Part shown: piece after piece, positions 5,220-5,433 of the stretch
Layout of the letters: every line of letters begins with the position of its first letter
Numbering within the stretch: the first letter of the stretch is position 1
Assembly (NCBI GenBank): GCA_964384625.1
Contig: CAYLNH010000377.1
Span: forward strand, 1-5,433
Direction of reading: 5' to 3'
DNA from: CAYLNH01 sp964384625
GTDB taxonomy: Bacteria > Verrucomicrobiota > Lentisphaeria > JABSQK01
Length of the DNA: 5,433 nucleotides
Notes under the pieces: generated by a model
Told to the model about the DNA's origin: nothing
What the model saw: the letters and a program-made list of their open reading frames with translations, nothing else
Database searches by the model: none
Position numbers and translations under genes: made by a program

Positions 5220-5262
5220 CAGTGAATATAGCAAACGAGCCGGGTTTGCGCCAGTGAATATC
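5220..5262 (-). promoter_or_regulatory. Likely promoter/operator of the zinc-ribbon gene
   Basis: On the minus strand 5233-5225 reads TGCTATATT, an extended -10 element (TGn plus TATATT). The -35 region is weak (TGGCGC at 17-nt spacing), as is usual for extended -10 promoters. CAGTGAATAT occurs twice, at 5220-5229 and 5252-5261, 32 bp apart (about three helical turns). Between the copies is a dyad GCAAAC (5231-5236) and GTTTGC (5244-5249). The promoter lies 42-50 bases before the ATG. A repressor or activator site is plausible, but the factor is unknown. Confidence 0.5.
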
Positions 5263-5339
5263 GTCGATTTGGCGCATGTCAGTTCTGTAGGTCATCCCTT
5301 CGTGTTGTGGCAAGAGCCGCACCATAGCGCCAGAACGTT

Positions 5340-5359
5340 CGCCGGTCCAGCCACCGGCG
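5340..5359. repeat. 7-bp hairpin near the right edge
   Basis: CGCCGGT (5340-5346) and ACCGGCG (5353-5359) are exact reverse complements around a six-base CCAGCC loop. No T-run follows on either strand. The surrounding 5263-5433 holds no gene I can support; its function is not clear. Confidence 0.35.
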
Positions 5360-5433
5360 GCCAAACGTCGCAAACACGGTAAGTGCTCGACCGTGCCCGT
5401 TGCGTCTGATGTGGAATACTCCCGGCTCCACGG

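Noticed and set aside
5184..5234. Upstream ATG start for the zinc-ribbon protein
   Set aside because: It overlaps the extended -10 promoter and lacks a ribosome site, whereas the ATG at 5183 has one.
5285..5330. CGSCH heme-binding motif in a minus-strand frame
   Set aside because: The motif is followed four codons later by a stop, and the preceding translation is not cytochrome-like. A single CxxCH occurs easily by chance.
1..5433. CRISPR array, insertion sequence or integrated element
   Set aside because: There are no regularly spaced repeats of CRISPR length, no transposase or integrase coding sequence, and no terminal inverted repeats with target duplications.

Overview
The window is a GC-rich bacterial chromosomal segment with six protein genes and no recognisable RNA gene, CRISPR array or mobile element. 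The best hint of origin is the last gene, which joins tandem zinc ribbons (including a CIECGYDFRTG-type knuckle) to a two-helix DUF4190-like tail. That architecture is common in Planctomycetota, Lentisphaerota, Verrucomicrobiota and related lineages. A PL22-like beta-propeller protein next to an AraC regulator also suits that group. The assignment is an inference from protein style and is tentative.

Layout: positions 1-260 are non-coding. They hold two strong hairpins, a short tandem repeat and an AT-rich stretch with a 14-bp palindrome, which probably contains the promoter of the first gene. An AraC-family regulator (261-1142, +) is followed after 26 nt by an oligogalacturonate-lyase-like (PL22-type) beta-propeller protein (1169-2269, +), probably as one transcription unit. 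A 165-nt gap with two dyads leads to a BCP/PrxQ-type thiol peroxidase (2435-2890, +). The rest is on the minus strand: a three-helix membrane protein with a zinc ribbon split around a helical hairpin (2929-3489), a secreted alpha/beta-hydrolase esterase (3519-4406) just upstream of it, a 237-nt gap rich in repeats, and the tandem zinc-ribbon/DUF4190-like membrane protein (4644-5183). The last 250 bases contain a likely promoter for that final gene and no gene I can support.

Function: the regulator and PL22-like protein look like a small carbohydrate-use cassette (possibly pectin-derived unsaturated oligogalacturonides). The secreted esterase could act on plant-type polymer esters, but no transporter, kduI/kduD-like gene or pectate lyase is present to confirm this. 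The peroxiredoxin is housekeeping. The two zinc-ribbon membrane proteins are of unknown function.

Start sites were corrected where a Shine-Dalgarno sequence decides. The clearest case is the esterase, which starts at a TTG behind a near-perfect GGGAGGTGAT and then begins exactly with a signal peptide. I found no convincing new multi-gene system. The points most worth checking are the metal-site variation in the PL22-like protein, the split zinc ribbon across a membrane hairpin, and several well-formed dyads or repeats in front of genes.
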